Shown here: positions 1 through 9,386 of the stretch, one piece after another
How positions within the stretch are numbered: position 1 is the first letter of the stretch
How the letters are laid out: every line of letters begins with the position of its first letter
From: Pseudomonas baltica
GTDB lineage: Bacteria > Pseudomonadota > Gammaproteobacteria > Pseudomonadales > Pseudomonadaceae
Reading direction: 5' to 3'
DNA length: 64,000 nt
Assembly (NCBI RefSeq): GCF_031880315.1
Contig: NZ_CP134771.1
Location: forward strand, 5,457,001-5,521,000
The notes under the pieces: generated by a model
Databases searched by the model: none
What the model saw: the letters and a program-made list of their open reading frames with translations, nothing else
What the model was told of the DNA's origin: nothing
Translations under genes and position numbers: made by a program

Positions 1-2
1 CT

Positions 3-1175
3 GCGAGGCCGGCAACCGAAATCGACCGCGGCGGGGTAAAAGACGGCAAGGTCGAATTCATCAACTGGCGTGGCGAAGCGGACCGGCCGGAACCCGCACC
101 GCCCGCGCCCCTGCCACCCGCAGAAAGAGTCGGGTTCGCCATCGTCGGCCTGGGTCGCCTGGCGCTGGGGCAGATCCTGCCGGCGTTTGCCCAATCGTTG
201 CACGCCAAGCCGGTCGCGTTGGTGTCTGGCAGCCCAGACAAAGCCAAAGCGGTCGCCGCGCAATATGGCATCCGGCAAGAGGCCGTGTATGGCTACGACC
301 AGATCGAAGCGCTGGCCGACAATCCTGAGGTCCAGGCCGTGTACATCGTCACCCCCAACGGGCTGCATCTTGAACAGGTGCAAGCGGCAGCGCGCGCGGG
401 CAAGCATGTGTTGTGCGAGAAGCCCATGGCCAGTACTTCCGAGCAGGCGCGGCAGATGATCAAGGCCTGCGACGCGGCCGGGGTGCGGTTGATGATCGCT
501 TACCGCTGCCAGTACGAGGATTTCAATAGCGCCGCTGCGCAACTGGTGCAGTCGGGTGAGTTGGGGCGCGTGCGGCTGATCGAGGCAACCAACGCCCAGG
601 CCCAGGGCCCCGATGGTCAGTGGCGACTTGACGCCGCCTTGGCTGGCGGCGGCGCGCTGCCGGACATCGGCCTGTATTGCCTCAACGGCGTGCGCACCAT
701 GCTCGGTGAAGAACCGATCGAGGTCTATGCGCAAGTGGTCAATCCTCAAGGTGATCCGCGTTATGCCCAGGTCGAGGAAACCATGAGCTTCATGCTGCGT
801 TTTCCCTCTGGCGCCATCGCCAACTGCGCCACCAGCTACGGCGCTCACGAAACCAAGGACATGCGCCTGCGCCTGGAAAAAGGCTGGATCGAAATCGAGA
901 ACGCCTTTGCCTACAAAGGCCAGCGTTTGCGGGTGGCTCGACGCAAGGACAGCCTCGAATCCGTCGAAGAGCTGCGAGTAGGGGCGGGTAACCAGTTCAG
1001 CCAGGAGATCGACCACTTCGCTCAGTGCCTGCAGACCGGTGAGGCGCCCCGCACCCCTGGCGAAGAGGGGTTGCAGGATCACTTGCTGATGGAAGCGATT
1101 TACCAGTCGGTGCGGGAGAATCGACCAATACCGATCGAGTGGGAAAGCAAGCATCGCACCGCAGCACGCTCTTGA
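3..1175 (+). CDS. Gfo/Idh/MocA-family oxidoreductase (glucose-fructose oxidoreductase-like), 5' end outside window
   Basis: The reading frame is open from the first bases of the window, so the start lies upstream. A Pro-rich linker leads into a Rossmann dinucleotide fold (AIVGLGRLALGQILPAF), followed by the family EKP motif (CEKPMA) and the GGGALPDIGLYCLN segment found in GFOR-like members. The family oxidises or reduces sugars and cyclitols using tightly bound or free NAD(P). Several GFOR-like members are exported by the Tat pathway; whether this one has a signal peptide cannot be judged because the N-terminus is missing. It ends at a strong hairpin shared with the convergent GH3 gene. Substrate unknown; the family call is firm. 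Confidence 0.85.
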   Translation, partial: ARPATEIDRGGVKDGKVEFINWRGEADRPEPAPPAPLPPAERVGFAIVGLGRLALGQILPAFAQSLHAKPVALVSGSPDKAKAVAAQYGIRQEAVYGYDQIEALADNPEVQAVYIVTPNGLHLEQVQAAARAGKHVLCEKPMASTSEQARQMIKACDAAGVRLMIAYRCQYEDFNSAAAQLVQSGELGRVRLIEATNAQAQGPDGQWRLDAALAGGGALPDIGLYCLNGVRTMLGEEPIEVYAQVVNPQGDPRYAQVEETMSFMLRFPSGAIANCATSYGAHETKDMRLRLEKGWIEIENAFAYKGQRLRVARRKDSLESVEELRVGAGNQFSQEIDHFAQCLQTGEAPRTPGEEGLQDHLLMEAIYQSVRENRPIPIEWESKHRTAARS

Positions 1176-1179
1176 AGAA

Positions 1180-1211
1180 CACAGGGGAGCGGCACTGGCC
1201 GCTCCCCTGTG
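1180..1211. terminator. Bidirectional hairpin terminator
   Basis: A perfect 14-bp inverted repeat (CACAGGGGAGCGGC and its complement) encloses the loop ACTG. It sits between two convergent stop codons, 5 bases after the oxidoreductase stop and 3 bases after the GH3 stop. It has no clear T-run on either side, so it may act mainly as a 3' end stabiliser. Confidence 0.7.
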
Positions 1212-1214
1212 ACG

Positions 1215-3335
1215 TCATGGGGCATGCAGCGTCACCGTTACTCCGAGTCGTTCATCCTCTGCATCATCTGCCGCCCAGACACGGTAATTGCCTGGCCCGA
1301 TAACAAAGCCTCCCTCCTCGAAACGAGCAAGGATGCGTGGTTCCAGCTGGACCTCGACATCGGCTTGCTCGCCCGCTGCCAGAAAGACTTTTTCAAATCC
1401 GGCGAGGCGTTTGGCAAAGCCGTCTTCGCCCGTTTTTGCGATATAAAGCTGCAACGTCGTAGCGCCAGCGCGCGGCCCGGTATTGTTCACCCGCACTGAT
1501 ACCTTGCCGGGCTCGTTGACGCGCAGGTCGCTGAATTCGAATGTGCTGTAGGACAACCCGAAGCCGAACGGCAGCAGCGGCTTGAGACGCTGCCGTGCAT
1601 ACCAGCGATAACCGACATCCGAGCCTTCGATATCGTAGTTGATCGGGATGATCTCGCCTTTACGCGGCATGCCGGGGTTGGAGGTGGTGGTGGCAGGGTC
1701 GATCTGCTCGGGGCGCGGCAGTTGCGACTCGCTGGCGGGAAAGGTGATCGGCAAGCGTCCGGACGGATTCACTCTGCCGAACAGCACGCCAGCCACCGCC
1801 GGGGCACCCCCTGAACCGGGATACCAGGCGGCCAGCACAGCGGCGACGTTATCGAGCCAAGGCAACAGCACCGGGCCGCCGGTCTGCAAGACGACGATGG
1901 TGTTGCGGTTGGCTGCGGCGACGGCCTCGATCAAGGCATCCTGATTGCCGTCGAGGCCTAGTCCCTTGGCGTCCAGCGCTTCCGAGCGCCATTCCTGAGC
2001 GAAGACGATCACCGCATCGGCGATCGCCGCCTGCGCAACGGCCAAGGTCACATCCGTGCCGTCGAGAAAATCCACCTGCTGCGCCGCGCTTTCTTCCTTG
2101 ATCGCCTGCACCAGGGAGGACGGTTGGTAAACCTTGGCGACCTGCATGCCCATCATGTCGATGCCCGGCAGCGACAGGCTGCCGATCGGGGTCACGCAAG
2201 AGGAGCCTCCGCCACACAGCACGCCGTGATCGGCGTGGGCACCGATGACCAACAATCGTTTTGCCCGTTGTGCCAGGGGAAGTGTGCCCTGAGCATTCTT
2301 GAGCAGCACGATGCCTTCCTCGGCCTGGCGTTGGGCGATGAGCCGATGTTGGCTGTAATCGATGGGCAGCGCCGGCACCGGGTCCAGTGCCCCCACCTCG
2401 ATCAGGCTGCGCAGGATGCGCGTGACCATGTCGTCGATGCGGCTCTGCGGGACTTCGCCAGCCTTGACCGCCTGGCGCAGCGCCGCGCCGAAGTGATGGG
2501 CGTCGTCCAGATTGGCGCCCGACTGTACGTCCAGCCCCGCCAGCGCGGCCTTGACGCTGGAATGCGTGGCGCCCCAGTCGGACATCACCCAGCCTGGGTA
2601 CTCCCATTCCCCCTTGAGCACGGTATTCAACAGGAAGGCGTTCTCGGACGCGTAATCGCCGTTGATCAGGTTATAGCCGGGCATCACCGCACCGGGTCGA
2701 CCGATCTCTATCGCCAGCTGGAAGGCCAGCAGATCGGACTCGCGCAACGCCGCCTCGCTGAGGTTCGAGCTGACCATCACGCGTCCGGTCTCCTGAGCAT
2801 TGGCGACGAAATGCTTGACCGTCGACACCACCTTCTCGGATTGAATGCCGGCCACCGACTGGCCTGCCAATACGCCGGTCAGCAGAGGATCCTCGCTGAT
2901 GTACTCGAAATTGCGACCACCGCGGGGCTCTCGGACCAGATTGGCGCCACCCGCCAATTGCACGTTGAAGCCTTTTTGCCGCGCCTCTCGACCCACCAGC
3001 GCGCCCGACTCGAAGGCGAGGCTGGGGTTGAACGTGGCGCCGAGCAGCAGCGAACTGGGCAGCGCGGTGGCATGGTCACCTGGGCGGACATTGCCGAGGT
3101 TGCCGACACCGAGGCTCGCGTCCGATTGCTGCATGGCCGGGATGCCCAGGCGTTCGATACCGGGGTAAAAAGCGGCAGACCCCAAGGCGCCCTCCGGTTT
3201 GTCTTCGCCGGCCAGTGGAATGGCCATGGGACCGGACAGCCAGGCGAACTTCTCGTCCTCGGTCATCTGCGCCACGAGGGTCCGTGCGCGGTCATCCGTC
3301 GAGCGGTCGACGGGTGTTGCGGGTACCTCACTCAT
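1215..3335 (-). CDS. Glycoside hydrolase family 3 beta-glucosidase
   Basis: About 706 residues with the GH3 layout: an N-terminal TIM-barrel domain with the KHFVANAQETGR segment, then the nucleophile motif VMSDWGATHS (Asp near residue 253), an alpha/beta sandwich domain, and a C-terminal fibronectin-III-like domain (FGFGLSYSTFEFS). GH3 enzymes release terminal beta-linked glucose or xylose with retention of configuration. No signal peptide is visible, so a cytoplasmic enzyme acting on imported oligosaccharides or glycosides is likely. ATG is chosen as the start; a GTG directly before it is the alternative. No transporter is adjacent, so the substrate is open. Confidence 0.9.
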   Translation of the reverse strand: MSEVPATPVDRSTDDRARTLVAQMTEDEKFAWLSGPMAIPLAGEDKPEGALGSAAFYPGIERLGIPAMQQSDASLGVGNLGNVRPGDHATALPSSLLLGATFNPSLAFESGALVGREARQKGFNVQLAGGANLVREPRGGRNFEYISEDPLLTGVLAGQSVAGIQSEKVVSTVKHFVANAQETGRVMVSSNLSEAALRESDLLAFQLAIEIGRPGAVMPGYNLINGDYASENAFLLNTVLKGEWEYPGWVMSDWGATHSSVKAALAGLDVQSGANLDDAHHFGAALRQAVKAGEVPQSRIDDMVTRILRSLIEVGALDPVPALPIDYSQHRLIAQRQAEEGIVLLKNAQGTLPLAQRAKRLLVIGAHADHGVLCGGGSSCVTPIGSLSLPGIDMMGMQVAKVYQPSSLVQAIKEESAAQQVDFLDGTDVTLAVAQAAIADAVIVFAQEWRSEALDAKGLGLDGNQDALIEAVAAANRNTIVVLQTGGPVLLPWLDNVAAVLAAWYPGSGGAPAVAGVLFGRVNPSGRLPITFPASESQLPRPEQIDPATTTSNPGMPRKGEIIPINYDIEGSDVGYRWYARQRLKPLLPFGFGLSYSTFEFSDLRVNEPGKVSVRVNNTGPRAGATTLQLYIAKTGEDGFAKRLAGFEKVFLAAGEQADVEVQLEPRILARFEEGGFVIGPGNYRVWAADDAEDERLGVTVTLHAP

Positions 3336-3418
3336 CACGATCGTCCAATCAAGTGTGTAAGGTTCTGAGTGGTGTCTGGCTCGCGGGTTCCCGGCCGATC
3401 AGGGTTTCATGAGAGGCT

Positions 3419-4114
3419 TCATCCGGCGGCGCTGACGGTGTTCACTGCGGTGATTCGCCCATTCCAGATCATCTCGTAGTGGGCGCTCTGTACGATGGAC
3501 GTTACCGGGCGTGGCGTCATCAGTGCCCAGCAGGTATTGCCCGGCAGACGCACCGAACGGTAACGCAGCCCGGGGCTGCCCGCGTTCTTGATGGCTCTGC
3601 CCAGTTGCCGGGACTGACTGTAGTCGTCCGGCGCATGGATCGGGTGAGTGATCGGCAGGACCAGGGCATCGAACATGTCCTTGTCGGTGAACACGCAGGT
3701 CAGCCCGCGAAACACGAAGCGCTCGTAGTTCAAGCCTTGAACCTTCGCCCAGTAACTGTCCTGGTGATGGCGCACCTCGGCCAGCGCGGTTTCCATGGTG
3801 TCCGCCAGGTACAGGGCGCCGAAGCTGCCATCGCTGAATCGCGAGCCTGCCGGATTGACATGGGTAAAGGGCGCCGTCGCATAGGCGCAGCCGGGGATGC
3901 CAAATGGGATTTGCGCGCGAGGGATCAGTTCCAGCCGCCCGATTTCATTCTGCAGGCGCGGATTGGTCAGCGCCTGCAACTGGTACAGCACCTCGAACTC
4001 GTCGGCACTGGCCACGTCGTCGAACAGTGCGATGGGCGGGAATCTGGAATTGACCAAGCGGCAGGCGTGCACCTGTTCGCCCGGCATCCGTGCCAGTTGA
4101 TCGAGCATTACCAT
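3419..4114 (-). CDS. RES-domain toxin of a type II toxin-antitoxin pair
   Basis: A 231-residue RES-domain protein (COG5654). The core AGSRFSDGSFGALYLADT carries the conserved Arg, and ETALAEVRHH carries the Glu and His that follow. Characterised RES toxins degrade or phosphorolyse NAD+, which halts growth. The gene is second in the pair: the antitoxin stop overlaps its start region, where ATGGTAATG offers two in-frame starts and the antitoxin TAA is embedded in the second (TAATG). Such overlap couples toxin translation to the antitoxin. The assignment is supported by both the sequence and the partner; activity is inferred from the family. Confidence 0.9.
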   Translation of the reverse strand: MVMLDQLARMPGEQVHACRLVNSRFPPIALFDDVASADEFEVLYQLQALTNPRLQNEIGRLELIPRAQIPFGIPGCAYATAPFTHVNPAGSRFSDGSFGALYLADTMETALAEVRHHQDSYWAKVQGLNYERFVFRGLTCVFTDKDMFDALVLPITHPIHAPDDYSQSRQLGRAIKNAGSPGLRYRSVRLPGNTCWALMTPRPVTSIVQSAHYEMIWNGRITAVNTVSAAG

Positions 4115-4512
4115 TGTGCTCCGCGCAAGGCATCGATGCGCCTGAAAGTTTCATACAACGAGATCATGTCGCCCTGCGCCATGACGTCGAGCGGCGTGCG
4201 TCCGCTGAAGAATTCATTGTGGTTGGCCATTTGCACAAAGCCGTAGACGTTTTCAGGGTTGTCGAACACCAGGCGCAGCGCCGCGTGGATGTTGAGCACC
4301 AAGCTGACGCGCTGCATCTGGTCTGTGTCCAGGTTCAAGGACCAGCTCGGATCGCTCTGTTTGGCGCGGGCCAGGGTGCTTCGCGAGATGCGCAACACGT
4401 TGCAGGATTGTTCGCCGCTGGCCCGCCATTTTTCCAGGATGCCCACGGCGACACGCAGGCCTGCGGCGCATTGCTCTTTGCTGAATGTTGGGGTTTGCAG
4501 TGCGGCGACCAT
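4108..4512 (-). CDS. Xre/MbcA/ParS-family antitoxin of the RES toxin
   Basis: A 134-residue protein with an N-terminal helix-turn-helix region and a C-terminal DUF2384-type toxin-binding domain (NPENVYGFVQMANHNEFFSG followed by RTPLDVM), matching COG5642 antitoxins. It binds the RES enzyme and normally represses its own promoter. Start choice: the ATG 28 nt downstream of the predicted transcription start, preceded by GAGG. The frame stays open further upstream, but that extension runs through the promoter palindrome and into the neighbouring gene, so it is rejected. First gene of the two-gene toxin-antitoxin operon. Confidence 0.88.
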   Translation of the reverse strand: MVAALQTPTFSKEQCAAGLRVAVGILEKWRASGEQSCNVLRISRSTLARAKQSDPSWSLNLDTDQMQRVSLVLNIHAALRLVFDNPENVYGFVQMANHNEFFSGRTPLDVMAQGDMISLYETFRRIDALRGAQW

Positions 4513-4533
4513 GCCCGTGACCTCATGCCTTGT

Positions 4534-4576
4534 GTCTGTAGATGCAAATATAAGCTTTGTCTCTCTACAGACGCAA
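4534..4576 (-). promoter_or_regulatory. Promoter with operator palindrome of the Xre-RES operon
   Basis: Read on the minus strand, a -35-like TTGCGT (4571-4576) and a -10-like TATATT (4547-4552) are separated by 18 bp. A perfect 8-bp inverted repeat, GTCTGTAG (4534-4541) and CTACAGAC (4565-4572), brackets the core promoter and overlaps the -35. This geometry fits autorepression by the antitoxin. The inverted repeat is directly visible; its use as an operator is inferred. Confidence 0.65.
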
Positions 4577-4748
4577 GGATGCATTGGAGGCTGATGGCGG
4601 TACGCGAGGGGAGGTTTAGTGATCATTCGCCGATTGTGGAGGGGAAACTCTTCACTGATCAGAGGGAAATCATTCCCCCCAATCAGTCGTTGTCGAGCGA
4701 ATTCGAGGAAGAAAGCGCCGACTCTCTCGACGCCTTCTTCACCCGCCG

Positions 4749-6002
4749 TCACACCAGCAGGTTTTTCTTGATGCTGCCGCCCTGCACGATCATGGCCAGG
4801 TGCTCGCCCTGGCCTACCAGGCAGCTGATATCGGTCAGCGGATCGCCGTCTACCACCAGCAGGTCGGCCAAGGCACCCGGGGCGATGCAACCCAGCTCGC
4901 CTTCGCGTTGGAGTATCTGCGCGGCGACGCTGGTGGCACTGCGGATGGCCGCCAGATTACCCAGTACCTCGGCGCGGATCTTCAGTTCGTAGCTCTGGTA
5001 TTCGTGCATCTCGCCCAGCAGATCGGAGCCGTAGCCCATGGGCACGCCGGCTTCGGCAAACAGTTTCAAGGCATTGCGCCCGGCCTGGCGCACGTCTTCG
5101 ATCTTGGCCACCGACTCGGGCGGCAGGCCGGCGCGGGCGCCATGTTCGGCGAGCATTTCGTAGGTCACCTGGGTGGGGACCGCAAAGGCGCCTTTCTCAG
5201 CCATCAACCGCGCGGTATCGGCATCCACCAGGTTGCCGTGCTCGATGGTGCGTACGCCGCATTCGATGGCGCGGCGGATGGCGCGAGCGGTATAAGCGTG
5301 GGCCATGACGTAGGTGTTGGCGGCCTCGGCTTCGTCGACGATGGCGCGGATTTCGGCCTCGCTGTATTGAGTGTTGGCGATCGGATCGGTGGGCGAGGAG
5401 ACGCCGCCCGAAGCCATGATCTTGATCTGGCTGGCGCCCTGTTGCAGCTCTTCACGCACGGCCAGGCGCACGTTGTCGACGCCATCCACCACTCGCGCGA
5501 TTGCACCCGCGCGAAAGCAGCACGAGCACGGTTCGCTGAGCAGCAATTCGCCACGGGCGCGCATGTCGCCATGGCCCCCGGTCTGCGACAGCGCCTTGCC
5601 TGACGCGAAAATACGCGGGCCGGGGATCAGCCCGATCGCAATCGAACGGGCCAGCGCCCAGTCGGCACCACCAGCGTCGCGTACCGTGGTGAACCCGCGC
5701 TTGAGCATGGCGTCGAGGATCGGCAGGGCGCGATACATGGTGATCGCGTTGGGTTGCAAGGCGTTGAGGCCGAGGTTGGCATTGGAGGCCAGTACGTGCA
5801 CGTGGCAGTCGATCAGACCGGGCATCAGCGTGCGCCCGCCGAGGTCGATCACCTCGGCGCCCGCTTCGGCCGGTTCGCCCTGGGCGCGCACGGCGACGAT
5901 GCGTTCACCCTCGATCAGTACTTCCTGGCCCGTCAGCAACTGGCCGGCGACGGGGTCCAGCAGGCGGCCGTTGCGCAGGATCAGGCGAGTAGGGGTGGTC
6001 AT
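4749..6002 (-). CDS. Metal-dependent amidohydrolase (imidazolonepropionase / Xaa-Pro dipeptidase-like)
   Basis: A 417-residue amidohydrolase-superfamily enzyme. Visible features are the HxH metal motif in LMPGLIDCHVHV, a Lys in IKIMASGGVSSP at the carbamylated-lysine position, later His residues in VMAHAYT and TIEHGNLV, and the catalytic Asp in MGYGSDLLGEMH. This subgroup hydrolyses amide or peptide-like bonds in cyclic amides and aminoacyl dipeptides. It overlaps the upstream MHS permease by four bases (ATGA), so importer and hydrolase are translationally coupled and probably share a substrate. No signal peptide, hence cytoplasmic. Substrate unknown. Confidence 0.85.
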   Translation of the reverse strand: MTTPTRLILRNGRLLDPVAGQLLTGQEVLIEGERIVAVRAQGEPAEAGAEVIDLGGRTLMPGLIDCHVHVLASNANLGLNALQPNAITMYRALPILDAMLKRGFTTVRDAGGADWALARSIAIGLIPGPRIFASGKALSQTGGHGDMRARGELLLSEPCSCCFRAGAIARVVDGVDNVRLAVREELQQGASQIKIMASGGVSSPTDPIANTQYSEAEIRAIVDEAEAANTYVMAHAYTARAIRRAIECGVRTIEHGNLVDADTARLMAEKGAFAVPTQVTYEMLAEHGARAGLPPESVAKIEDVRQAGRNALKLFAEAGVPMGYGSDLLGEMHEYQSYELKIRAEVLGNLAAIRSATSVAAQILQREGELGCIAPGALADLLVVDGDPLTDISCLVGQGEHLAMIVQGGSIKKNLLV

Positions 6003-7318
6003 TGGACAGCTCCTGTCAAAGTGATATGTGCCTTGGGCTTGTCGCGTGGCTGATCGCGGAAAAGCAGGGCGCCGATGCCGCTCACGGCTGCCGCGAACAT
6101 GATGTAGAAGGCCGGGGCGAGATTGCTGCCGGTCTGGGCGATCAAGGCAGTGATGGTAAAGGTGGCGAAACCACCGAAAATGGTTACCGCGAAGTTGTAG
6201 GCCACCGACAGCCCGGTGGACAGCACGTGGGTCGGCAGCAGTTCACCGAAAGCGGCGAGGATCGAGCCGATATAGCCGGCGATCATCAAGCCCAGCACCA
6301 ACTCGAACACCAGCAGCGAGGCCAGCCCGGGCACGTGGTTGATGTAGTAGAACATCGGGTAGGCGGCGATGAAGATGGCTGCGGCCGAGCACAGCAGCCA
6401 TGGGCGACGGCCCTGCCTGTCGGCCAGGGCGCCGACGATGGGCGTGGCGACGATCAACACACCGCCACCCACCATGCTGGCGCAGAAGCCCATCCACGAC
6501 GGCAGGCTCAGAACGCGGGTCGCGTAGGAGGGGATGTAGAACAGAATGGCATAGGTGCACACGGTCCAGAGCACCACTAGCGAGAAGCTGATCAGGGTCT
6601 GGCGCGGATAGCTGCGCAGCACTTCGCGCAACGGCGATTCACTGGTTTGCGCTTCACTGTAGGCCGGGGTTTCGTCGATGCGGCTGCGGATATAGAAGCC
6701 GATCGGGCCGATCAGCGTGCCGATCAGAAAGGGCACGCGCCAGCCCCAGTTTTCCAGTTGTGCCTGAGTCAGGTAGGTCGACAGCAGCGCGCCCAATCCA
6801 GAGCCGAGCAGCACCGCGACGCCGATACTGGCCTGGATCCAGCTGGAGTAGAACGCCTTGCGCCCAGCTGGTGCATGCTCGGTGAGGAACGCCGTGGCGC
6901 TGCCCATTTCACCCCCGGCGGAGAAGCCCTGCAGCAGCCGCGCAAGCACGATAAGCACCGGTGCGATAAAGCCGATCTGGGCAAAACCGGGCGTCACCGC
7001 GATGATGAAGGTGCCCAGCGCCATCAACAGGATGGTCAGTGACAGCGCCGCTTTGCGACCGTGCTTGTCGCTATAGATACCCAGTACGATGCCGCCCACC
7101 GGACGCATGAAAAACCCGACCCCGAAAGTGGCCAACGCCAGGAGGTACGAACTCAGTTCGCTGCCGGTGGGGAAGAACACCTTGGCGATGATCACCGAAA
7201 AGAAGCTGTAGACCGTGAAGTCGAACCATTCCAGGCCGTTACCGATCACGGTGGCGACGACGGCGCGGCGCGCCTGCTTCGAATGGATCTGAGAGGGGGT
7301 ATGGGCGCTCGCGTTCAC
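5999..7318 (-). CDS. MFS transporter, metabolite:H+ symporter (MHS) family
   Basis: A 12-helix MFS protein with the MHS hallmark VIGNGLEWFDFTVYSFFSVI in TM1 and the loop-2 signature DKHGRKAAL. Relatives carry shikimate, citrate, proline/betaine or dicarboxylates with protons. The start is chosen as GTG because AGGAG lies six bases upstream. An ATG at 7333 would add five residues but has its AGGAGG 14 bases away. It forms a two-gene operon with the overlapping amidohydrolase and probably supplies that enzyme's substrate. Confidence 0.87.
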   Translation of the reverse strand: MNASAHTPSQIHSKQARRAVVATVIGNGLEWFDFTVYSFFSVIIAKVFFPTGSELSSYLLALATFGVGFFMRPVGGIVLGIYSDKHGRKAALSLTILLMALGTFIIAVTPGFAQIGFIAPVLIVLARLLQGFSAGGEMGSATAFLTEHAPAGRKAFYSSWIQASIGVAVLLGSGLGALLSTYLTQAQLENWGWRVPFLIGTLIGPIGFYIRSRIDETPAYSEAQTSESPLREVLRSYPRQTLISFSLVVLWTVCTYAILFYIPSYATRVLSLPSWMGFCASMVGGGVLIVATPIVGALADRQGRRPWLLCSAAAIFIAAYPMFYYINHVPGLASLLVFELVLGLMIAGYIGSILAAFGELLPTHVLSTGLSVAYNFAVTIFGGFATFTITALIAQTGSNLAPAFYIMFAAAVSGIGALLFRDQPRDKPKAHITLTGAVQ

Positions 7319-7511
7319 ATGAAGCTCCTGCATGCTGCATTCGCAGGCCTCCTGTGGTTCAGGAAATATCCCGCGAAGAATGAGGGCAGAACCGGGCAAA
7401 TTGACGCTGTGTCAGGGTCTGATGCCCTTGTGTGACCCGAGAATACGGGCGGTGCGAGGAAGGCGAAAACGCTTATTGCGCAGATTTGCATGCGTGCAGC
7501 GCATGCAAGGC

Positions 7512-8408
7512 CTACGCGGGAATTTGCCCCGTCAGCCACTTTTCGAACGCCCGGGCGGCGCGACTCGGCAGCGATGCAGTCGGCGTCAACAGGTAATAAC
7601 CGCCCACGGCGCCGACCCTCTCGACGCAGGCGGGGACCAAGGCGCCACTGCGCAGGTGCGCGTCGATCATTGGTCGCCAGCCCAATACGATGCCGTGGCC
7701 GGCGATCGCCATGTCCACCAGCACTGGGTAATGGTTGACCGTCAGCCGCTTGCGGATGATCGAGGCGTCGACGCCTTGGCGCGCGAACCAGTTGCCCCAG
7801 GACAGCCACTGGCGTTGACCGTCTTCGAGCATCAACAGCCGATGATCAAGCAACTCGGCGGCCGTCAGAGTGCGTCCTTGCAGATAGTCGGGCGAACAAT
7901 AGGCACCCACTGACTCGGGAAACAGCAACTGACTGTCCAGCCCCGACGGCGAGGTGGCGCCCAGAAAGTACACCGCCAGGTCGAATTCGGCGCGCACCAG
8001 CGAATCAAGGCCGTCGACCACCCGTAAACGCGCATCCACCGCCGGAAACTCATCCACGTAGCGGCCCAGTAGCGGCCCCAGCCACAGCGCTGCGACGCCA
8101 CTGGAGCACGCCAGGGTCAATTGCTGCTCGCCGTTGTGGGTGATGACCTTGGCCGTGGCTTCGGCGCATTGGGTCAGCAACCGATGCACCTCCTCGGCAT
8201 ACAGCTGGCCGGCGACGGTCAGGTGAATGCGCTTGTGCTCGCGGCGAAACAGCGCCCGCCCGAGGAACTCTTCCAGCTGTGCGACCTGGCGGCTGATGGC
8301 GCTTTGCGTCAAGTGCAACTCGGCCGCCGCACGGGTGAAGCTGCCATGACGCACAGCGGCCTCGAAGGCGATAAGGTTTTGCAGCGGGGGAAGGGGATCG
8401 ATGCGCAT
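7512..8408 (-). CDS. LysR-family regulator (GcvA-like)
   Basis: 298 residues from the ATG; an in-frame TTG four codons upstream is possible. The N-terminal winged helix reads LIAFEAAVRHGSFTRAAAEL then HLTQSAISRQVAQLEEFLG, typical of the GcvA subgroup, followed by a periplasmic-binding-like effector domain. It lies on the same strand as, and downstream of, the second LysR gene and upstream of the MHS permease/amidohydrolase operon, which it may regulate; a 180-nt gap separates them. No divergent partner, so the target is uncertain. Confidence 0.85.
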   Translation of the reverse strand: MRIDPLPPLQNLIAFEAAVRHGSFTRAAAELHLTQSAISRQVAQLEEFLGRALFRREHKRIHLTVAGQLYAEEVHRLLTQCAEATAKVITHNGEQQLTLACSSGVAALWLGPLLGRYVDEFPAVDARLRVVDGLDSLVRAEFDLAVYFLGATSPSGLDSQLLFPESVGAYCSPDYLQGRTLTAAELLDHRLLMLEDGQRQWLSWGNWFARQGVDASIIRKRLTVNHYPVLVDMAIAGHGIVLGWRPMIDAHLRSGALVPACVERVGAVGGYYLLTPTASLPSRAARAFEKWLTGQIPA

Positions 8409-8440
8409 GGTGAGGAGCAAACCTGTCAGGGAAAGGAAAG

Positions 8441-9358
8441 TCAGCCGCGGCTGTTGGATTTGAACGCCGGCAACTCCTGCAACAGCATCTGCAACATCCG
8501 GCTCGACGCCACGCTCAACTGGCGCCCCAAGCGGCTCACCAGGTGCGTCTGGGGGCTACTGAATACCGGGTTTTGCAGGGGCAGGGCGACCAACGCCCCG
8601 GCCCTGATTTCCTCTTCCACCACAAAAGTCGGCAACAGCGTCACCCCACCCTGCATGGCGAAGCGCTTGAGCAGGGCGAAGGTGCTGCACGTCAGGGTCG
8701 GCAGCAGGCTGACACCCTCCTGATGTTCCGCCGCCAGCAGGATCTGCCGGATACCGTAGGCCACACCGGGCAGCGCCAGGCGATAGTGGTCCAGCCCCAG
8801 CAGAGCGATCGGCTCCTTGCTGTCTACCAGTACATGCTCGGGGTTGACCACCGCGCACACCGGATGGCTGTGCTGTGCGTGGGAGCGCAGCTTGTTGTCT
8901 GCCGCCGGATTGAACACCAGGCCGATATGCGCTTCGTCTTCAACCACCTGGCGGATCAGCTCGTTGCTGCCGCAGACATTCACGATCAGCTCGACCTTGG
9001 GGTACAGCGTCGAGAAATGCGTCAGCGGTTGCGACAGACTGTCGAGGAAGCCCTCGCCCACCGCCAGCGTCACCGAACCACTCTGCAGACCGCGCAACGC
9101 CTGGATCGAGTCCAGCAGTACTTCTTGCTGCGTCAGCCGTTGACGATAGTAGGTCAGCACCTTGTCACCGGCTTCGGTCGGCTTCACGCCACGACGGTGG
9201 CGCTCCAGCAGCGGTGCTCCGAGCTCCTGCTCCAACTGAGCGATCTGCCGACTGACCGCCGAGGGCGCGACGTTGAGGATGTCGGCGGCGGCCCTCACGC
9301 TGCCTGCGCGCACGGCCTCGAAGAAATACAGGATGCGACGATCTTGGACGATGCTCAT
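8441..9358 (-). CDS. LysR-family regulator divergent from the dehydrogenase operon
   Basis: 305 residues. The helix-turn-helix lies in RAAADILNVAPSAVSRQIAQ, and a LysR substrate-binding domain follows. ATG at 9358 is preferred because AGGA sits five bases upstream; a longer frame from 9388 lacks a ribosome site. It is divergent from the operon of 3-hydroxyisobutyrate-type dehydrogenase, aldehyde dehydrogenase and M20 amidohydrolase, with a T-N11-A palindrome next to its own start, so it is the likely regulator of that operon. The ligand cannot be predicted. Confidence 0.87.
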   Translation of the reverse strand: MSIVQDRRILYFFEAVRAGSVRAAADILNVAPSAVSRQIAQLEQELGAPLLERHRRGVKPTEAGDKVLTYYRQRLTQQEVLLDSIQALRGLQSGSVTLAVGEGFLDSLSQPLTHFSTLYPKVELIVNVCGSNELIRQVVEDEAHIGLVFNPAADNKLRSHAQHSHPVCAVVNPEHVLVDSKEPIALLGLDHYRLALPGVAYGIRQILLAAEHQEGVSLLPTLTCSTFALLKRFAMQGGVTLLPTFVVEEEIRAGALVALPLQNPVFSSPQTHLVSRLGRQLSVASSRMLQMLLQELPAFKSNSRG

Positions 9359-9369
9359 AAAAATCCTGT

Positions 9370-9386
9370 GTTGCCTTAAACGCAAC
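9370..9386. promoter_or_regulatory. Candidate LysR box (T-N11-A palindrome)
   Basis: GTTGC (9370-9374) and GCAAC (9382-9386) form a 5-bp inverted repeat with the T-N11-A spacing that LysR proteins recognise. It lies 11 bases upstream of the divergent LysR start and about 100 bases upstream of the dehydrogenase gene, the expected place for a recognition site. Confidence 0.55.
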
